NCBI GenBank assembly: GCA_031082005.1
Contig: JAVHLR010000001.1
Span: forward strand, 191,251 to 255,250
Reading direction: 5' to 3'
Source: Patescibacteria group bacterium
Lineage (GTDB): Bacteria; Patescibacteriota; Patescibacteriia; 2-12-FULL-60-25
DNA: 64,000 nt
In this document: positions 32,980 to 40,591 of the stretch, one piece after another
Numbering within the stretch: the stretch's first letter is position 1
Layout: every line of letters begins with the position of its first letter
Notes under the pieces: generated by a model
What the model saw: only the letters and a program-made list of their open reading frames with translations
What the model was told of the DNA's origin: nothing
Databases searched by the model: none
Translations under genes and position numbers: made by a program

Positions 32980-34491
32980 ATGACCCAAAACGTTGATCCT
33001 CGGTCACGGCGCTTCAGCCGTTACCACTGTTCAAGCAATACGCCGCCGGCGCTGGAAGCCATCCTGCGCTCGCTAGGCAAACTTAGCCGATCCAGAGGCG
33101 GCATCGCCAACAGGCAAGCGGTACGCTCCCTCGCGCAGAGGGCGGATCCTCACTACCACGACAAAGGGAAGTCGGACGACCTGTGTCGCTTCCTCATCAA
33201 CACCAGCGTCTTGCTGGAGACTACTGCAGGATCGCGGCTGTACTATGACGAAACGCGTGCGGCGCACGTTTTCGCATGTTGTCAGGAAGGTCGCGAGCCT
33301 GATCAGGCGGCGGATGCGGAAGAACGTCTGCGCGAAATCATGTGCGCAAACTCCGCGCCGGACGAGTCAGTGTCCGGACCCGCGACGGGCCGATCAGTGA
33401 GTGCGGCGCCGCCGACGCAATCTACCGTCGATGTTCAGCGATCGGAGACGGACGCGCCGCACGCTCTGCATGTCATCTTCCTCACGCCGATCGAGTACGA
33501 TTTGTGGGTGTGTATCCAGAGCATGGCGACTGATGATTCCGGCAGATACACGGTGCAGATCCCGTCTGCCGTGGACAGGCTGTATCACGAATGGGCATCT
33601 TCGCAGCTGAAGTGCACTCCCGACGAGTACGCTGCGGGACTCGCTATCTACATCTCCAAGGGTCTGCTGAAACGGTTGGACGGATCTGAAGAATATGTCT
33701 TCATGCAAGATCCGACCACCATCCACGCAGTTGAGGTTCCGGAACGGCCGGTGAAGCAAGTCAGTCGGCAAGACTTGGACGCTGTCTCCGCTTTGGAGCA
33801 CGAATTCCGGTTACGGCAGGACGTTGCTTTGGGCCAGAGCTTGGCTGACGCGCTCGACGGCATAGTCCCGCCAGACAAGATGCAGAGTGCCTACACTAAG
33901 TTCGTGGGTGGTCCGAACACCATCACGCACAAGTACAGCTACTGGGGCATCATCTGGCGCCAACCTACGGAGGGGTCGCATGAGACCTACGTCTGCCTGC
34001 CCGGCTTCGAGCGGTTCACGCTGGAGCTGAAGGAACCGATCCAGGATACGGCACAAGCCGATCCGTTGCAGTCATCCACCATGCCAAGCCCTGCTCCGGA
34101 TCCCGATGATGATTTCGTGGGTCCGCCCTCCGAGCGACGCGTGATCATCACCCCACCGCCAGCCGGTTCTTTCCCTGCGCTCGAAGCTTCGTCGCCGGCC
34201 GACGCTTCTGCTGCGGAAGACGAACAAAAACGTCGCCGCATCGAGGCCATGGAAGACGACGAGCTGCAGCGCAAGCTCGAAGAGTGGCGCCGCATGCTCG
34301 AGACTCTCCCTCATTCCATTCTTCTTGCCGAGGACGAACTCCGTAACAGGGCACGGGCGCGCAAACGCAACCAGCTCGCCGCCCGACTCGAAACGTTGCG
34401 CGCCGAGCAGCAGCGTCTCGAGAACGAGGCGCGAGACAAAGCGGCTGAAGCAGAGCGTCTAGCTGCGGATCTGGCCGCGCTCGACAGATAG
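32980..34491 (+). CDS. Large orphan protein with C-terminal coiled coil, divergent from the kinase operon
   Basis: A 503-residue soluble protein, not recognised. ATG at 32980 with GGGAGG seven bases upstream. Residues 1-110: basic, with SRSRGGIANRQAVRSLAQRAD, possibly a winged-helix-like start. Residues about 155-340: central globular region (HALHVIFLTPIEYDLWVCIQ, AVDRLYHEWASSQLKC). Residues about 365-425: Pro/Ser/Asp-rich linker. Residues about 425-503: long charged coiled coil (KRRRIEAMEDDELQRKLEEW, RLETLRAEQQRLENEARDK). No signal peptide or membrane span. It shares an intergenic region and a promoter pattern with the J-domain kinase operon, so co-regulation is plausible. Confidence 0.82.
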   Translation: MTQNVDPRSRRFSRYHCSSNTPPALEAILRSLGKLSRSRGGIANRQAVRSLAQRADPHYHDKGKSDDLCRFLINTSVLLETTAGSRLYYDETRAAHVFACCQEGREPDQAADAEERLREIMCANSAPDESVSGPATGRSVSAAPPTQSTVDVQRSETDAPHALHVIFLTPIEYDLWVCIQSMATDDSGRYTVQIPSAVDRLYHEWASSQLKCTPDEYAAGLAIYISKGLLKRLDGSEEYVFMQDPTTIHAVEVPERPVKQVSRQDLDAVSALEHEFRLRQDVALGQSLADALDGIVPPDKMQSAYTKFVGGPNTITHKYSYWGIIWRQPTEGSHETYVCLPGFERFTLELKEPIQDTAQADPLQSSTMPSPAPDPDDDFVGPPSERRVIITPPPAGSFPALEASSPADASAAEDEQKRRRIEAMEDDELQRKLEEWRRMLETLPHSILLAEDELRNRARARKRNQLAARLETLRAEQQRLENEARDKAAEAERLAADLAALDR

Positions 34492-34508
34492 TCCCACCCG
34501 AACTAAAG

Positions 34509-34546
34509 ACCCGGCTCACCTCACTTGGTGCAGCCGGGTTTCCCTT
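34509..34546 (+). terminator. Terminator of the orphan gene at 32980
   Basis: ACCCGGCT / AGCCGGGT with inner CACC / GGTG, then TTTCCCTTT; closely similar to the terminator at 25472. Confidence 0.85.
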
Positions 34547-34557
34547 TATGCCGGTTC

Positions 34558-35460
34558 TTATTCCGCGGATTGTTTTTCCGCTTTTTTCATTTTTATGTCA
34601 TGCGCGATCAACGTCCCGTCTTCTTTGATCGCAGGATAATTCATGATGACCGTCTTGTATCCGTCCTGTCTGAACATGATGCGGTATGAGCCGCGCTGCA
34701 CGATGAAGGCATAGCGCCCCTTGGCCGAAGTGATCTGCGTCTCCAGCAGTTTATTGAAACGCGTCTCGAAGATGCGTACCACTACTTTCTCGATCGGCCT
34801 TTTGTTGCTTTCGTCCCGGATGGTGCCGAAGGGCGGTTGCGGCGGCTTGAAAGTCAGGAAACGACCGGCCAGTATCGCGACGTAGATCACGAAGATGAGC
34901 CATATCAGGATCGACTGCCACAGGATGTAGAGGATCGTCACGGAAACGGCCAGACTCAAGAGAAGCAGGATGTTCATCTCGTTCTTGTTCAGGTTCAGCC
35001 GCAACGAAAAGAATCCGCTGCCGCGTTCCGCGCCGGGATCGATCGGGATGTTCTTGGTCATCGCGCCGAAATCCTTGATATTGATGCGCTTGGTCGAAAG
35101 GATGTTGTCGTAGACCGAAGGGTTTTTTTCTTTGGTCACGTTTCGGGAGGGGAACGAGAACCCGTGCTTCGAGACTTCTATCGTATATTCCCCGCGCGGG
35201 GCGATGAGACGATAGCGCCCCTCCGCATCCGAGACCGTCGTACGCACCACCAACCCGTGTACATTTTTCAGGCTGATCGTGGCGAGCGCTTCCGGTTTTT
35301 CCGTCACGCTGTTGAAGATCGTGCCGAACCCGCTTTTGCGTTTGCGGAATGCGACATACATGGGGAAGGTCAGCCGGAGCGACAGAATAAGAAAAGCCGC
35401 ATAAACCGCAGCGGTGATAAGCGTCAGGTTATTGAACTGGAGCTGGATGAACTCCGACAT
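34558..35460 (-). CDS. Membrane protein with two carboxypeptidase-regulatory-like (Cna-type) domains
   Basis: A 300-residue protein. A membrane helix at residues about 13-33 (LTLITAAVYAAFLILSL), then a beta-sandwich domain (FGTIFNSVTEKPEALATISL, VSDAEGRYRLIAPRGEYTIEV), a pair of membrane helices near 160-205 (MNILLLLSLAVSVTILYILW, LIFVIYVAILAGRFLTF), and a second similar domain (FGTIRDESNKRPIEKVVVRI, SAKGRYAFIVQRGSYRIMF). Each has the 'G-T-V-D-..P-..a-V...T-d-..G-y-..l..G-Y-i..' pattern of CarboxypepD_reg/CnaB folds. Membrane topology suggests both domains face the same side. Probably structural or adhesive; no enzyme motif. Common in CPR genomes near envelope genes, as far as I know. Confidence 0.82.
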   Translation of the reverse strand: MSEFIQLQFNNLTLITAAVYAAFLILSLRLTFPMYVAFRKRKSGFGTIFNSVTEKPEALATISLKNVHGLVVRTTVSDAEGRYRLIAPRGEYTIEVSKHGFSFPSRNVTKEKNPSVYDNILSTKRINIKDFGAMTKNIPIDPGAERGSGFFSLRLNLNKNEMNILLLLSLAVSVTILYILWQSILIWLIFVIYVAILAGRFLTFKPPQPPFGTIRDESNKRPIEKVVVRIFETRFNKLLETQITSAKGRYAFIVQRGSYRIMFRQDGYKTVIMNYPAIKEDGTLIAHDIKMKKAEKQSAE

Positions 35461-35478
35461 GCCGATAGTTTACGATAT

Positions 35479-35504
35479 AACCCCCTCTTGGGTAAGAGGG
35501 GGTT
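35479..35504 (-). terminator. Rho-independent terminator of maf
   Basis: 11-bp stem AACCCCCTCTT / AAGAGGGGGTT with a GGGT loop. Confidence 0.8.
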
Positions 35505-35520
35505 GGTGGAAGGCGTTGTC

Positions 35521-36111
35521 TTATGCCAGCAACTTACCGAGTAGTCCGGCTTTTTGCAGCAGCTCGACCGTCTTTTCTACGGGCAGACCCATCACGTTCG
35601 AGTAGCTACCCAGGATGTTCTTGATGAACAGACCGCCGATGCCTTGGATGGCGTACGACCCCGCTTTATCCATCGGTTCGCCGGTTCTCACGTACCAGGA
35701 GATTTCTTTGTCCGTCATCTTACGGAACAGGACCTCTGTCGTATCGACCAGTGCGAATCTCTTGTCGTCTTTCTGCAGGCAGATCGCCGTGTAGACTTGA
35801 TGTTTCTTGCCCTGCAGTTTCTTCAGCGTCCGTTTGGCGTCTGTCGCGCTAGTCGGTTTGCCGATCGGTTTGCCGTTTTGCGCCACAGTCGTATCCGAGG
35901 CCAACACCCAGCGGCCTGGGTATTCCTTGGCGATGACAGCGGCCTTGTCTTTCGCCAATCGCAAGACCATCGCCTTGGCGTGTTCATTCTTCCGCGGCGT
36001 TTCGTCCACGTCCGCCGGATGAATTTCGATCGGGATATGCAGACGCTCCAAAAGTTCACGCCTGCGCGGCGAGCTTGAAGCGAGGATAAGATGTTGTGTT
36101 TTGTGTTTCAT
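35521..36111 (-). CDS. maf: Maf-family nucleoside triphosphate pyrophosphatase
   Basis: A 196-residue Maf/YceF protein that hydrolyses non-canonical or particular NTPs to the monophosphate and pyrophosphate (house-cleaning). Marks: LILASSSPRRRELLERL at the N-terminus, DVDET, LASDTTVAQNGKPIGKP (catalytic Asp region), VYTAICLQ, YVRTGEPMDKAGSYAIQGIGG, and NVMGLPVEKT. All conserved positions are present. Length is typical. Single gene on the minus strand, its terminator downstream and a palindromic family-B repeat upstream. Confidence 0.94.
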   Translation of the reverse strand: MKHKTQHLILASSSPRRRELLERLHIPIEIHPADVDETPRKNEHAKAMVLRLAKDKAAVIAKEYPGRWVLASDTTVAQNGKPIGKPTSATDAKRTLKKLQGKKHQVYTAICLQKDDKRFALVDTTEVLFRKMTDKEISWYVRTGEPMDKAGSYAIQGIGGLFIKNILGSYSNVMGLPVEKTVELLQKAGLLGKLLA

Positions 36112-36130
36112 GTTTTTTCGTTTCCTATCT

Positions 36131-36210
36131 GTCGTCTTGAGCTTGTCGATAGACCTATAATAAGATCCTTCGACTTCGGCTGTCGGTCAGCCTTCGCTCA
36201 GGACGACGAT
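36131..36210. repeat. Dispersed repeat family B, long palindromic copy
   Basis: GTCGTCTTGAGCTTGTCG at the left and CTTCGCTCAGGACGACG at the right are inverted; middle contains AAGATCCTTCGACTTCGGC. Confidence 0.75.
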
Positions 36211-36223
36211 TTTTTTCTATTGC

Positions 36224-36952
36224 TCACGTCAGCTGATCGAACAGTATCTTGAAGAGCGTAGCCTGGAATCTGGCGATCACCGGGTTCTCGATGATGGTGG
36301 CCGTATCCGTGTTGTAGTCGATGAACGCGATCTTGTCGCCGTACACCAGCTGCGTTATCCCGTAGTCGAAGAGCCCGTAGCGCGGCGGTACGACTTTGAT
36401 GGCGCGTTCCAAGCGCGGTTTCTTTTTTTTCATGACTGAAGAACTCGTGATGACGAAGCGCTGCAGACCTTTCCCGTCACGCCTTTCACGATACTGCGGC
36501 GGTAGGTAACGTTCGCCCTCCGCGAACTCGTGTTGCGCGCTGTAACGGTAGAAAGTGTCGCCGCGCTTTAGCGTACGCAGCAGGTCGTCGAAGACAAAAC
36601 GGATGCCCTGGATACCGTCGAAAGATTTGACCGTCGGCTTTTTGGAGTTGACCGCGTACGCACGCTCCAAGTCAGGCAACACTTTTTCGAAGTCCGCGCG
36701 TGCGGCATCAAGCAGGCTCTGTAGTTTTTCTGGCGGTTCAGCCGCGAACCATCTTTGCTTGCCATGTGGCACCAATGAGACGAGACCCTTCTCTGTCATT
36801 CCGGGAAGCACTTGATAAACGCCTGGGCGGTGGACTTTTGAGCGTCGAGATATCTCCGACACGTTGGCCGCTCCATGCTCCAGTAAGGTGAGATATACCG
36901 CGCTTTCCTCGGGCGAGAGGCCAAGGGTACGTAAGATGCTTGTCTTTGGCAT
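36224..36952 (-). CDS. TrmB-family transcriptional regulator
   Basis: A 242-residue regulator. Residues 1-75 form a winged helix (ILRTLGLSPEESAVYLTLLEHG, ANVSEISRRSKVHRPGVYQVL) of the TrmB type, which binds operators near promoters and responds to sugars or other small molecules through its C-terminal half. Residues 110-240 would be the effector domain (GIQGIRFVFDDLLRTLKRG, RYLPPQYRERR). It is divergent from the zinc-ribbon gene at 37126; a direct repeat ATTACACAT occurs at 36967 and 37035 in the shared intergenic region and is a candidate operator. Its promoter is visible at 36979-37007. Target genes are unknown. Confidence 0.88.
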   Translation of the reverse strand: MPKTSILRTLGLSPEESAVYLTLLEHGAANVSEISRRSKVHRPGVYQVLPGMTEKGLVSLVPHGKQRWFAAEPPEKLQSLLDAARADFEKVLPDLERAYAVNSKKPTVKSFDGIQGIRFVFDDLLRTLKRGDTFYRYSAQHEFAEGERYLPPQYRERRDGKGLQRFVITSSSVMKKKKPRLERAIKVVPPRYGLFDYGITQLVYGDKIAFIDYNTDTATIIENPVIARFQATLFKILFDQLT

Positions 36953-36966
36953 ATGTGTAGTTGATT

Positions 36967-37043
36967 ATTACACATCCAAGATAATACGAAAATAGCACAA
37001 ATGTCAACGGAAAGTGGGTATAATCTGTAAACTCATTACACAT
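36967..37043. promoter_or_regulatory. Divergent control region with TrmB promoter and repeated ATTACACAT
   Basis: TrmB promoter on minus strand: TTGACA (37002-37007), 17-bp spacer, TTATCT (36979-36984). ATTACACAT at 36967-36975 and 37035-37043; the second is followed by TTTGTAA, giving TTACACATTTTGTAA. A plus-strand TATAAT lies at 37019. Confidence 0.55.
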
Positions 37044-37125
37044 TTTGTAAAAAGATAGGACAGTTGTAGAAAAGACGTGTAGCTTGGTCGAGCTAGACGA
37101 ACCTTACAACAGAAGAGGTGATAAC

Positions 37126-37698
37126 ATGCCTACAAAGATCACGTGTACCGCTTGCCAAGGATCCGGAGGATTGTGCGCTAAACATCAGGTTGATCGGTCC
37201 GAAACCGGCAACCCCATAGCCTACGCCGCATGTTGTGTCGCCTGCATGAGCTGTTATGGCTGGGGCCAAATTTGGAGATTCACGGACAAAGAGCGCGCGG
37301 ACTGGCTGAAAGTCTGTCAAAACGTAAGCAGCCTGCGGGGTGAGGTCTCGCGGCACGAAGAGGACTCGCTGGCGGTCGTGAAATTCTGGGGCAGATACAT
37401 CGGAGCTAACGAACGCGATATGGGGCGCTTACGCTTGATTCATGCATATCTCCACTCTGTCCTAAAAGCATCTGGCTCAAGACTGAGTTGCGATTGCTCC
37501 CAACATCGGGCCTACATCCTGAAGGAGCTCCTGAGGTTGTTCTCGGAGTTCGAGGAATTGCGCGTCTATAACAATGCCCATGGCCATGGGCTCGGAACGC
37601 ATACGCTGGATTTCATCAAACTTTCCGAGCTGGCAGCAGAGGCGATAATTCTGCCAAAGCCGGATCCATTCGAGATCATATTCGGGAATAAGTTCTGA
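37126..37698 (+). CDS. Cys-rich zinc-ribbon protein with helical tail (family member 1)
   Basis: A 190-residue protein. The ATG at 37126 follows GAGGTG by five bases. Residues 1-55 hold CTACQGSGGLC...CVACMSCYGWG, two C-x2-C-type knuckles of the DnaJ zinc-domain style (C-x2-C-x-G-x-G), which bind one or two zinc ions and can hold unfolded polypeptides. The rest is helical (ERADWLKVCQNVSSLRGEV, RLRLIHAYLHSVLKA) with a further Cys pair (SCDCSQH). No J domain is attached. Two related genes follow (37922, 38331), and the leader before this gene resembles that of 37922. Function unknown; chaperone-like or nucleic-acid-binding roles are both possible. Confidence 0.82.
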   Translation: MPTKITCTACQGSGGLCAKHQVDRSETGNPIAYAACCVACMSCYGWGQIWRFTDKERADWLKVCQNVSSLRGEVSRHEEDSLAVVKFWGRYIGANERDMGRLRLIHAYLHSVLKASGSRLSCDCSQHRAYILKELLRLFSEFEELRVYNNAHGHGLGTHTLDFIKLSELAAEAIILPKPDPFEIIFGNKF

Positions 37699-37716
37699 TT
37701 GGAATAATCTTCCTTG

Positions 37717-37752
37717 CCCCGGCGACAGATCCGCCGGGGATTTCGATTTTTT
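37717..37752 (+). terminator. Terminator of zinc-ribbon gene 1
   Basis: CCCCGGCG / CGCCGGGG stem, loop ACAGATC, then ATTTCGATTTTTT. Confidence 0.87.
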
Positions 37753-37921
37753 GGAAAACTTATTTACAAGTTATTTTGACTTTCGATCAGCTTTTAGACA
37801 AATCAGTTCTGCCGACGCCGCTGGTCTCGCATGACAGATTTTCTTTTTGTATAGGACGACGCACGGAAGTAGGAGTACGTTGCCTGGACGAAGCGGACTT
37901 TACAACTGAAGAGGTGTAACC

Positions 37922-38407
37922 ATGCGCTGCACTAAATGCTACGGCAAAGGGCAACGGGAAAACTGGCGCTATCCGGCCACTGATAATTTTGGTGATTCAG
38001 ATGGGGAAAAGCCAAAATTCCTCGGGTATGTGAAGTGCGAAGAATGCGGAGGCACAGGTAAGACGCCGGAGGACAAGTTGATTCCATGCCCGGTCTGCCA
38101 CGGCCGAGACACCATCATTCTGAACGGTCTTCATGTGGATAGTCAGACAATCCGCTGGACCAACTTCAGGTGCCCAGCTTGCTCCGGTGAAGGGCTGGTC
38201 AGAAAAGGCTTCAATTTTGAACGCGAGCCCAGCATCATCGACGAAAGCCGAAAAAAGTACGAACTCAAGATCTTGTTGATCAAGCTGTTTGGAGGCTCTG
38301 TCAAAATACGGTCTAGGATTAGGAGGGGTCATGGGAACCTGGGAAGAATGCGTTGCCTGCCACGGGGTCGGCACAATCACCGTAATCTGTCCGGTCTGCG
38401 AAGGTAA
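37922..38407 (+). CDS. Cys-rich zinc-ribbon protein (family member 2), probably missing its own C-terminus
   Basis: As read, 161 residues. Four C-x2-C knuckles: CTKCYGKG, CEECGGTGKT, CPVCHGRD and CPACSGEG, spaced as in the DnaJ zinc domain, so it should bind two zinc ions. GAAGAGGTGTAACC before the ATG is the same type of leader as at 37126. After residue about 125 the sequence becomes Arg-rich (RSRIRRGHGNLGRM, RGRHNHRNLSGLRR) because it reads the start of the next gene out of frame for 77 bases. Its relatives have a helical tail instead. Either a frameshift has removed that tail or the overlap is genuine. I keep the zinc part with good confidence. Confidence 0.7.
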   Translation: MRCTKCYGKGQRENWRYPATDNFGDSDGEKPKFLGYVKCEECGGTGKTPEDKLIPCPVCHGRDTIILNGLHVDSQTIRWTNFRCPACSGEGLVRKGFNFEREPSIIDESRKKYELKILLIKLFGGSVKIRSRIRRGHGNLGRMRCLPRGRHNHRNLSGLRR

Positions 38408-38996
38408 GAAAGAATGGAAACAGAAACGCCACGGATTCCTGATCACTATCCAGTGCCCGCATTGCCGGGATGGGGGCGCCAAACCCCAGGGTAGGTTCAC
38501 GCACGCATGCATCGCCTGCAACGGTCGTCAGGGGATTCTCATCGTAAATGAACAGGATCGGAAAAACAAAGCCGAGATTCTAAAGACCTGGCGCGAAGCC
38601 GCTCGTTTAGCCTCTTTCCAGGAAGACGCTAGATCCTTCTGGTTCGGTGAGAGCCTGTTCCATCCGCGCACAGAGGTGATGGATTATTACCGAGCGATTC
38701 AGCAGGATAGCCAGAACAAGCGCAGGGCGATGTACGAAGCGGCGGCGACTTTAGGAGAGAGGCTCCGGCGCAGCGGCTGGACTGGTAAGTACTGCCTCGG
38801 CAGTTGGGCACGGATGGCTAGTTGCGACAAGTTCTTAGTGAAATCCGAGAAATACCTGCTCGATGCGGAGAACGTCTTGGCGGACATCGAAGCCGTGCGT
38901 CGCGCCGCCGCCGCTTATCGGGACTGGCTCGTCGAAGAACTGGAACTCGGAGAAGGTATCGACGAAGAGGGATACATCATCGGCTTTAATGGCTGA
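38331..38996 (+). CDS. Cys-rich zinc-ribbon protein with helical tail (family member 3)
   Basis: A 221-residue protein. I start at the ATG at 38331, directly after GGAGGGGTC; the frame is open back to a TTG at 38289 but with a stop just before. Four Cys pairs in residues 1-65: CVACHGVG, CPVCEGKK, CPHCRDGG, CIACNGRQ, again the DnaJ-like zinc arrangement. The rest is helical (AEILKTWREAARLASFQED, EAAATLGERLRRSGWTG, DIEAVRRAAAAYRDWLVEEL) and acidic at the end. Its first 77 bases overlap family member 2 in another frame; here the frame encodes the conserved knuckles, so this reading is the real one. Followed by a terminator. Confidence 0.82.
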   Translation: MGTWEECVACHGVGTITVICPVCEGKKEWKQKRHGFLITIQCPHCRDGGAKPQGRFTHACIACNGRQGILIVNEQDRKNKAEILKTWREAARLASFQEDARSFWFGESLFHPRTEVMDYYRAIQQDSQNKRRAMYEAAATLGERLRRSGWTGKYCLGSWARMASCDKFLVKSEKYLLDAENVLADIEAVRRAAAAYRDWLVEELELGEGIDEEGYIIGFNG

Positions 38997-39026
38997 TGCC
39001 CGAAGCACGCAAACACGCTGTCACTC

Positions 39027-39060
39027 TCCCCGACGGAAGACTCCGCCGGGGATTTCAATT
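39027..39060 (+). terminator. Terminator of the zinc-ribbon gene group
   Basis: TCCCCG / CGGGGA with inner CGGA / TCCG; close in sequence to 37717 and 39875. Confidence 0.8.
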
Positions 39061-39148
39061 CTGGAAAAATCCATTACATGTTTTTTACGTCAAAAACCCT
39101 AGGTTCATCGAAGAAATGTGAAGCATCTTTCATTTTCCGTAATTTCCT

Positions 39149-39177
39149 CTGACACTGGGCGAAGAAGCGTGTATCTT
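39149..39177 (+). promoter_or_regulatory. Promoter of the gene at 39244
   Basis: CTGACA (39149-39154), 17-bp spacer, TATCTT (39172-39177). Confidence 0.6.
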
Positions 39178-39243
39178 TCTGTGCAACGCACCTTTCATCA
39201 TTCAGCCAAGACTCAAGCGACATGCACGAAGGGAGATAAGAGA

Positions 39244-39825
39244 ATGGATACTGCGACCGCCATCCCAGTCGAAACTACTGAACAGCGCAGCCTCACCCCG
39301 CTCGACTATATGAGCTTGCCCGACACCGCCTGGAGCTGGGCCAAGAAGCTCATGCATCTCGCCCTGCTCCACCAGGAGAAGGCCTTGTCGCTCCGCCGAA
39401 GCATCCGCGCCCACGATTTGCACACGCCTTTCGCGATCCATCCGCTGCAGTGCGCGCTCGCGGTACTCTCCGAGCCTGGGCTCGACGGCGAACTCCGGGT
39501 CAAGCTCTTCGACGTCCTGCTCCACCACGAGCTTGAGGTGCAGACCGGCATCAAGCCCGACTTCCTGCCTCGGCCCATCCAGGAGATGATCCGCTCCCTC
39601 CGCTGTTTGAGCCGTGGCGAGCTGGGTTGGAGCGCTCCTCCCGAAATCCGCCTCGCCAAGCTCTACTCGCTAACCTTTAATGTCCTGGACGGCGAGATTC
39701 AGTCCGAATCATTCACCGATTTCCTTGGTCGCTTGATTCAAGACGCCGAAACCGAATTCGGTCAGCTCAACATCGTTGACATGGGACGCCTCGCACTGTC
39801 CCGGATCGCGAAACGGCCGGCTTGA
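39244..39825 (+). CDS. Orphan helical protein with RelA/SpoT-HD-like motif
   Basis: A 193-residue soluble helical protein. ATG at 39244 with GGGAG eight bases upstream. Residues about 20-95 (AWSWAKKLMHLALLHQ, TPFAIHPLQCALAVLSEPGLDGE, VKLFDVLLHHELEVQTG) follow the layout of the HD domain of RelA/SpoT and related HD_4 phosphohydrolases (A-x-aH...Y-x-x-HP-L-x-VA..L...g-D......A-L-LHDv-EDT). The HD dyad, however, is HH (LLHHELE), and no synthetase domain follows. It could be a degenerate HD protein that no longer hydrolyses (p)ppGpp, or a chance likeness. Own promoter and terminator. Confidence 0.72.
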   Translation: MDTATAIPVETTEQRSLTPLDYMSLPDTAWSWAKKLMHLALLHQEKALSLRRSIRAHDLHTPFAIHPLQCALAVLSEPGLDGELRVKLFDVLLHHELEVQTGIKPDFLPRPIQEMIRSLRCLSRGELGWSAPPEIRLAKLYSLTFNVLDGEIQSESFTDFLGRLIQDAETEFGQLNIVDMGRLALSRIAKRPA

Positions 39826-39874
39826 TGCCGACGAAAAACACGATCTTGGCTTAACAAGCAAGCGCTCTATCCTT

Positions 39875-39910
39875 ACCCCGGCGGCAGGTTCGCCGGGGGT
39901 TCACTTTTTT
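39875..39910. terminator. Bidirectional terminator between the gene at 39244 and engB
   Basis: CCCCGGCG / CGCCGGGG stem, then TTCACTTTTTT; its right flank overlaps the last codons of engB. Confidence 0.85.
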
Positions 39911-40482
39911 GCGGCGGCTTTTATCGCTTGTTCGATCGCTTGTCTGATCTCGCCTTGCCCACTGTCCGTCACGTTGGAATGAAGGATGAGTTTTATTCCA
40001 TGTTCGTCTTTTGCCACCTCGCGTTGCAGTGCAAGGATTTCCGATTTTTTCAGTTTGTCTATCTTATTCGCGATGACGGCGAAGGGGACAGAGGTCGTTT
40101 CGAGGAAAGTCAGCATCTCGCGGTCTATATCGCTCAAGCCGAGGCGCGCATCTACGATGACCAGGACGAATTTCAGATGTTCGGCTCGGGTCATATAGTC
40201 ATTCAACAGATTCTCGAAAGCGATACGCTTCTCTTTGGACGCCTTGGCAAAACCATAACCCGGCAGGTCGATAAGGAAAAATCTTTTATCTACGTCGAAG
40301 ATGTTGATGGTCCGTGTCCGTCCCGGTGAGGCACTGACCCGGGCTAGATTTTTTTGGTTCACCAGATGGTTGATCAACGAAGATTTCCCGACATTCGAAC
40401 GACCGACCAACGCAATTTGCGGCCTATCGCTTTTAGGCAGGTCTTCGATATTGACGATGCTTTTCAGGAAAGTGGCGTTCAT
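39901..40482 (-). CDS. engB: Ribosome biogenesis GTPase EngB (YsxC/YihA)
   Basis: A 193-residue TRAFAC GTPase needed for 50S assembly. G1 IALVGRSNVGKSSLINHL, G2/T SASPGRTRTINIF, G3 FLIDLPGYGFA, G4 VIANKIDKLKK, G5 ILHSNVTDSG. Start MNATFLKSI (ATG 40482); an upstream open stretch has no ribosome site and starts near the next gene's terminator. Standard length. It runs against the orphan gene at 39244 and shares its terminator. Single housekeeping gene between orphan cassettes. Confidence 0.96.
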   Translation of the reverse strand: MNATFLKSIVNIEDLPKSDRPQIALVGRSNVGKSSLINHLVNQKNLARVSASPGRTRTINIFDVDKRFFLIDLPGYGFAKASKEKRIAFENLLNDYMTRAEHLKFVLVIVDARLGLSDIDREMLTFLETTSVPFAVIANKIDKLKKSEILALQREVAKDEHGIKLILHSNVTDSGQGEIRQAIEQAIKAAAKK

Positions 40483-40541
40483 GTGATGTGTGTTCGTCCT
40501 CCAACATAGCTTATCTCGTATCTTTGCACAAACGCAAAACA

Positions 40542-40579
40542 CCCCGACGCACCTGTCAGATGACAGGCATGCATCGGGG
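40542..40579 (-). terminator. Terminator of the gene at 40592
   Basis: Outer CCCCGA / TCGGGG and inner CCTGTCA / TGACAGG stems; TGTTTTGCG follows on the minus strand. Confidence 0.82.
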
Positions 40580-40591
40580 CGTCGAGTTTAT

